Below are positions 11,808 to 15,745 of a stretch of DNA of 15,745 nt, in pieces. The position numbers and the translations under genes were made by a program. The stretch spans positions 1 through 15,745 of the forward strand of contig CAZZNQ010000092.1 in assembly GCA_964655775.1 (NCBI GenBank), written 5' to 3'. The DNA comes from CAZZNQ01 sp964655775 (GTDB lineage: Bacteria > Planctomycetota > Brocadiia > SM23-32). The notes beneath the pieces are model-generated. The model saw only the letters and a list, made by a program, of their open reading frames with translations, searched no databases and had not been told where the DNA came from. Numbering within the stretch: the stretch's first letter is position 1; the number at the start of each line of letters is the position of its first letter.

Positions 11808-14800
11808 ATGTCCAGTCATACAAGCAAGTGGATCCTGTTAGTCCTTCTGCCTTCCCTGCTCGCCCTGTACTTGAGCTATCCGCCCGTCAGCACGGACGTG
11901 GCCCGGTACCGCATCGAGAGAAAGCAGGCTCAGACCCAGGCGGAGGCCCAGGCGCACGACGTCAGCGTCGGTGAGTACTACGTGGTCGAGCAGGAGAAGA
12001 CCTGGGGCCGCTGGCTGCCGCTGGCCATGGGGGCCAGGGAAGAGCGCTCGCGCCTCGTCGAGGAGCTTGCCGACGGCACGCTGGTGGAAGAGCGCACGGT
12101 GACGGTTCCCGGCCACATCAAGCTGGGGCTGGACGTCGCGGGCGGAACCGAACTGCTCTACCAGCTTGAGCCCGGTAAGGGCGAAACGATCGGCGGGTCG
12201 TTGTCCAATACCATCAGCATCTTGAAGAAGCGCATCGACCCGAGCAACGTCAAGGAGTTCCGGATCCAGGCCCTGGAGAACGACCGGATTCTCATTCAGG
12301 TGCCTCAGGCCAGCACGGCGGAGGTCGAGCAGCTCAAGCGTCGCCTGGAGAAGATGGGGCGGCTGGAGTTCAAGCTGGCCGCGCCCAGGGAAGGCCAGCA
12401 CCTCAGGCTCTACGAGCAGGCCGACGCCGGCCAGGTGCCCGAAGGCTACGAGCGAATGTACCTGAACGGCGAACCCGACCAGGGGTACCAGCTGGTTAAG
12501 CAGGGCGAGTCGGAGATCACGGGCCGCTACCTCTCCCGCGTGTACGAGACCGTCGACGAGTTTGGCCTGCCGGCCGTCGGCTTCGAGTTCAATGCGATCG
12601 GCGCGCGCCAGTTCGCCCAAGTCACCGAAGCCAATCGCGGCTGGAACCTTGCCATAATCCTGGACGGCGTGCTGAAGAGCGCGCCGGTGATTCGTGAGCG
12701 CATCGGCGGCAGGGGCATCATCAGCGGACAGTTCAGCCGCGCAGAAGTCCAGGACATGGTGAACATCCTGCAGGCCGGCAGCTTGCCGATGGACATCAGG
12801 CTGCTGCAGGAGAGCACGGTCGGTCCGCAACTTGGCCGCGACTCCATCCGCAAGGGTCTGCTGGCCCTTGCCGTGGCAGGCGTTCTCGTGCTGGCTTTCA
12901 TCGGCATCTACTATGTGGCCTGCGGATTGGTGGCCGATGGTGCGTTGCTGCTCAACCTCCTTTTCCTGGTCGGTGTGCTCAGCTTCCTGGGAGCCGCTCT
13001 GACGCTGCCCGGCATGGCGGGCATATTGCTGACGGTGGGCATGGCCGTGGACGCCAACGTGCTCATCTTCGAGCGCATTCGGGAGGAATCCGGCGCCGGC
13101 AAGCCGGTGCGCGTGGCCTTGCGCAACGGCTATGAGCGCGCGTTCTCGACGATCGTGGACGCCAACGTCACGACGCTGCTGACCGCCATCATCCTCTACA
13201 TCGTCGGCACCGGCCCGGTGAAGGGTTTCGCCATCACCCTCTCGTTCGGCATCCTTCTCAGCATGTTCACCGCGCTGATGGTGACCCGGCTCGCCTTCGA
13301 AACCATCATCGACAAGGGATGGCTCAAGGAGTTCCGGATGAGGGCTCTCGTCCAGGACACCAGCATCGGCTTCTCCGCTATTCGCAAGCCCGCTTACCTT
13401 ATGTCGGCCGGTGTTCTGGTGGTTGGACTGGTGGCCTTCATCGGGCGGGGATCGCAGCTCTACGACATCGATTTCACCGGTGGTTCGCTCGTGCAATTGT
13501 CGCTGGCCGAAGCGGTGCCTGTTTCCCGTGTGAGGGACATGCTGGCCGATGTCGGTTACCCGGATGCGGAGGTGCAGGGCATCCGCGGTGCGGGGGCGAC
13601 CGAGGAAGGGCTGACCGACTTCGCCATCCGCGTCAAGGGCGGGGGAATGGGTCGGATGGAGGAGGGGCTGCTTCCGAACCTGACCGCTCGCCTGTCTTCG
13701 GCCGGACTAGCGCTCGACCAAGAGCTCAAGGCCACGACCGACGGTATGGCCGTGGAAGCCGTCTTCACGGATCCGGCGGAGGAGGGTGAGATACGCCGTG
13801 CGCTGGCGACTGAAGACGGCGGCCGCTTCTCGCTCGACCAGATCGGCGTGATCGTGTCGGAGGAGGATGTCTCCGCGACGGAGTTCGCGGTGCATGCCTT
13901 CCAGGTCTCCCCCCTCGTTGGGGACAGGGAACTGTGGGGCATAATGCTGCAGACGCTCTCGCTGGCCGAACTGCAGGCGAGGGACTACACCGTCGAGCAG
14001 GTTCAATGGGTAGAGAAGGGCGAAGACGGCCGCCAACTTCGGCTGGCGTTGGACGGTGCCGTCCAGCCGGAGATGCTGCAGGTCGAGTTCGACAGGCGCG
14101 ACTTCCCCGCGTTGACCGCCGAAGCCGTTGGTGAAGACGGGGCGGGGTTTCTGCTGAGCGGCCCGCAAGCCGCGCTCGAGGAGTTCGAGCAGGTATTCCC
14201 CATCGGTGCGGAGTTCATGAGCGTGCCTACGGCCCGCATCGACGGCAGGACCGTAACGGCCACGTTGCGCGAGCCGTTCCCTGAGAAGGACATACGGTCG
14301 TTGTTCGACAAGCAGGGCCTGCCGAACGTCTACATCGTCCCGCTCGGGGCGACCGGCACGAGCTACCGGCTGGAACTGAGCTACGAGCCGATCCGACAGA
14401 AAATGGAGCAGGTCTTCGCCGGGCTGGCGCACAGCAACGTGCAGGTCACCTTCGAGTCCGTGCAGAGCGAAGGCGATGCGTCAGGTGACGGCCGCGTCCG
14501 CGTGACGATGAAGGTTGATGAGCCCATGACCATCGACGTTATTCGCAACTACATCGAGAATGCGGATCTGGGGCCTTACGCTCAGGGAATCATCGTGAAC
14601 GACCAGGACTACCCCGCCGACCTGCAGGTCTCCCAGGTTGAACTCGCACTCCAGGCGGACAGGGCAAGCGAGATGCAGTCGATGATAGGGCGCTCGTTCG
14701 GGGAGCCGCGACCCATCCAGCGCGTGGTCAGCATCGGCTCGACCGTGGCGGAGGAGATGCAAGGCCGGGCGCTGCTGGCCGTCGTCTTCGCGAGCGTGAT

Positions 14801-15353
14801 CATCGTGCTTTATGTTGCCGCCCGGTTCCACGCGTTCCGGTTCGGCGTTGCGGCCGTCATCGCTCTGGTACACGACATCGTCATTACCGCCGGTCTCATT
14901 GCGCTTGCGGACTGGAGTGGCGTGATGGGCGATGTGAAGATCAACCTGCCGATGTTGGCGGCTTTCCTGACCATCCTCGGCTACAGCCTGAACGACACTA
15001 TCGTCGTGTTCGACCGGATACGCGAGAACATGGGCAAACTGGGACGCAACCGCGTGAACGCCGATCTGATCGACCTGAGCATCAACCAGACGCTCAGCCG
15101 AACCATACTGACCTCGGTGACGACCCTGGCGGTTGTGGTGGTGCTGTATCTGCTGGGTGGTTCGGTGCTGCAGGGGCTTGCGCTGACGCTCATCATAGGC
15201 GTCGTCATCGGCACTTATTCCAGCATGTTCATCGCCAGTCCGGTGCTGCTCGACTGGAACGTGATAGCCGCCGGGGCCGGTCGCGTGTTCCGCGTGGCAA
15301 CGCTGCCCGTGCGTCTTCCCTTCCGGGGGCTGGCGAAGCTGCTGGGCAGTTGA
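11808..15353 (+). CDS. secDF: Protein translocase SecD-SecF fusion, exceptionally long
   Basis: SecDF uses the proton gradient to pull secreted proteins out of the SecYEG channel. The 1181-aa chain begins with membrane span 1 (about 8-22). A SecD periplasmic domain follows with LGLDVAGG (106-113), preceded by a roughly 80-residue extra segment. Next are the SecD spans (about 349-499) with GMAVDANVLIFERIREE (411-427), including the proton-path Asp415. The SecF half starts with a span at 530-546 and YDIDFTGG (552-559), continues with a periplasmic loop of about 410 residues, and then VVSIGSTV (973-980). The last spans carry LVHDIVITAG (1020-1029) and YSLNDTIVVFDRIREN (1059-1074). SecF loops are normally about 100 residues. 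ATG 11808 fits best because span 1 follows at once. A TTG 93 bp upstream would add an unlikely soluble leader. No strong Shine-Dalgarno is visible. A HAD gene follows 30 bp downstream. Confidence 0.95.
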   Translation: MSSHTSKWILLVLLPSLLALYLSYPPVSTDVARYRIERKQAQTQAEAQAHDVSVGEYYVVEQEKTWGRWLPLAMGAREERSRLVEELADGTLVEERTVTVPGHIKLGLDVAGGTELLYQLEPGKGETIGGSLSNTISILKKRIDPSNVKEFRIQALENDRILIQVPQASTAEVEQLKRRLEKMGRLEFKLAAPREGQHLRLYEQADAGQVPEGYERMYLNGEPDQGYQLVKQGESEITGRYLSRVYETVDEFGLPAVGFEFNAIGARQFAQVTEANRGWNLAIILDGVLKSAPVIRERIGGRGIISGQFSRAEVQDMVNILQAGSLPMDIRLLQESTVGPQLGRDSIRKGLLALAVAGVLVLAFIGIYYVACGLVADGALLLNLLFLVGVLSFLGAALTLPGMAGILLTVGMAVDANVLIFERIREESGAGKPVRVALRNGYERAFSTIVDANVTTLLTAIILYIVGTGPVKGFAITLSFGILLSMFTALMVTRLAFETIIDKGWLKEFRMRALVQDTSIGFSAIRKPAYLMSAGVLVVGLVAFIGRGSQLYDIDFTGGSLVQLSLAEAVPVSRVRDMLADVGYPDAEVQGIRGAGATEEGLTDFAIRVKGGGMGRMEEGLLPNLTARLSSAGLALDQELKATTDGMAVEAVFTDPAEEGEIRRALATEDGGRFSLDQIGVIVSEEDVSATEFAVHAFQVSPLVGDRELWGIMLQTLSLAELQARDYTVEQVQWVEKGEDGRQLRLALDGAVQPEMLQVEFDRRDFPALTAEAVGEDGAGFLLSGPQAALEEFEQVFPIGAEFMSVPTARIDGRTVTATLREPFPEKDIRSLFDKQGLPNVYIVPLGATGTSYRLELSYEPIRQKMEQVFAGLAHSNVQVTFESVQSEGDASGDGRVRVTMKVDEPMTIDVIRNYIENADLGPYAQGIIVNDQDYPADLQVSQVELALQADRASEMQSMIGRSFGEPRPIQRVVSIGSTVAEEMQGRALLAVVFASVIIVLYVAARFHAFRFGVAAVIALVHDIVITAGLIALADWSGVMGDVKINLPMLAAFLTILGYSLNDTIVVFDRIRENMGKLGRNRVNADLIDLSINQTLSRTILTSVTTLAVVVVLYLLGGSVLQGLALTLIIGVVIGTYSSMFIASPVLLDWNVIAAGAGRVFRVATLPVRLPFRGLAKLLGS
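13461..14651 (+). repeat. Protein-level tandem repeats in the SecF periplasmic loop
   Basis: Five segments share the pattern G-x-x-(hydrophobic alternation)-acidic/Pro-x-x-x-(I/V)-R-x-x-(L)...-(hydrophobic alternation), read as beta-alpha-beta-beta. They lie at residues 552-611, 645-702, 740-797, 812-859 and 894-948. Most open with DG (DGMAV, DGRQL, DGRTV, DGRVR). The corresponding DNA starts are about 13461, 13740, 14025, 14241 and 14487. The copies are diverged at DNA level, so the duplication is old. I recognised the similarity by eye. Confidence 0.5.
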
Positions 15354-15383
15354 CAAGAGCCCTTCACCGTAGGGATTCCTCAG

Positions 15384-15745
15384 ATGACCGCAGTGACCGA
15401 CTGTCACCGCCTCGGCGTGATATTCGACATGGACGGTGTGCTGGCGGACACGGCCGAGGCGCATTTCCGGAGTTGGGCGGCCATCGCCGAGAAGTATGGC
15501 ACCCCCATGACGCGCGCGACCTTCGACCAGACGTTCGGGCAGACGAGCCGTCAGATCGTGCCGGTGGTGTTGGGCCGGGACCTTAGCGAAGACGAACTGC
15601 GCGAAGTGGACGACATCAAGGAAGCGGCGTATCGCCGGATCATCGCGGACGATCTGGAGCCGCTGCCCGGCGTTGTGGAGCTGATACGCGCCCTGTCGAA
15701 CATGGGCGTTCGGCTGGCGGTGGGCTCATCGGGCCCGCGGGAGAA
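15384..15745 (+). CDS. HAD-superfamily hydrolase (beta-phosphoglucomutase/phosphatase-like), 3' end missing
   Basis: 120 codons are visible before the right edge. FDMDGVLADT at 14-23 is HAD motif I, with Asp15 the predicted nucleophile and Asp17 the acid/base. A helical cap region (about 24-90) is of subfamily IA type. GVRLAVGSSGPRE (108-120) is motif II, the strand ending in Ser. The pattern fits beta-phosphoglucomutase-like phosphatases and mutases acting on sugar phosphates. Motif III (Lys) and motif IV (acidic pair) lie beyond the window, so completeness cannot be judged. ATG 15384 has AGGG (15371-15374) 9 nt upstream. The gene lies 30 bp after secDF with no terminator or promoter between them, so read-through from the secDF promoter is likely, although there is no obvious functional link. 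Confidence 0.88.
   Translation, partial: MTAVTDCHRLGVIFDMDGVLADTAEAHFRSWAAIAEKYGTPMTRATFDQTFGQTSRQIVPVVLGRDLSEDELREVDDIKEAAYRRIIADDLEPLPGVVELIRALSNMGVRLAVGSSGPRE

Noticed and set aside
11838..13496. A 552-codon open frame antisense to secDF
   Set aside because: It lies wholly opposite a gene with clear SecD motifs. Its composition (His, Gln, Arg and Asp rich) is typical of the antisense shadow of a GC-rich gene.
1..15745. Search for tRNA, rRNA, CRISPR repeats, insertion-sequence ends, toxin-antitoxin pairs or defence genes
   Set aside because: No such signature was seen by eye. Almost all of the window is occupied by recognisable chromosomal genes and no gap exceeds 300 bp.

Overview
The window is GC-rich, densely packed bacterial chromosome. 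It has short intergenic gaps, strong third-position GC bias and several GTG/TTG starts. I see no rRNA, tRNA, CRISPR array, insertion sequence, phage gene or other mobile element. The best guess at the host is Planctomycetota or a neighbouring phylum. The grounds are a single-chain SecD-SecF of unusual length, a fused AroD-AroE, a DUF374 acyltransferase, and a polymerase whose PHP domain has a TDTNG motif. No taxonomic marker is present, so this is inference.

Left part (1-4753). A partial C-family DNA polymerase III alpha subunit reads leftward off the edge. It starts behind a near-consensus promoter that carries a 12-bp direct repeat. Facing right are a CPBP-like membrane protein with degenerate catalytic motifs and a translationally coupled DUF72/YecE protein. 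Next comes the pyrD-pyrK pair, a class 1B NAD-linked dihydroorotate dehydrogenase of de novo pyrimidine synthesis, behind its own promoter.

Middle part (4769-9173). A leftward pair encodes a half-length TSUP/TauE-type permease and a DUF374 lysophospholipid acyltransferase. Divergent from it is a rightward fusion of an APC-type amino acid permease to a PTS EIIA domain. That gene converges on a membrane-anchored, family-2-like glycosyltransferase that lacks a recognisable DxD.

Right part (9174-15745). A calcineurin-like phosphoesterase with a TTG start converges on the fused 3-dehydroquinate dehydratase/shikimate dehydrogenase (aroD-aroE). Divergent from that gene is a very long secDF (1181 aa). 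The periplasmic loop of its SecF half is expanded to about 410 residues by what look like five successive copies of a small beta-alpha-beta-beta unit. A HAD phosphatase/phosphomutase follows 30 bp downstream and runs off the right edge.

The genes are mostly independent housekeeping units: replication or repair, pyrimidine and aromatic synthesis, secretion, and envelope lipid and glycan chemistry. They do not form one dedicated pathway. No new multi-gene defence or biosynthetic system is evident. The observations most worth pursuing are the SecF loop expansion, the APC-EIIA fusion, the repeat operator at the polymerase promoter, and the run of readable sigma-70-like promoters, nearly all with 17-bp spacers.
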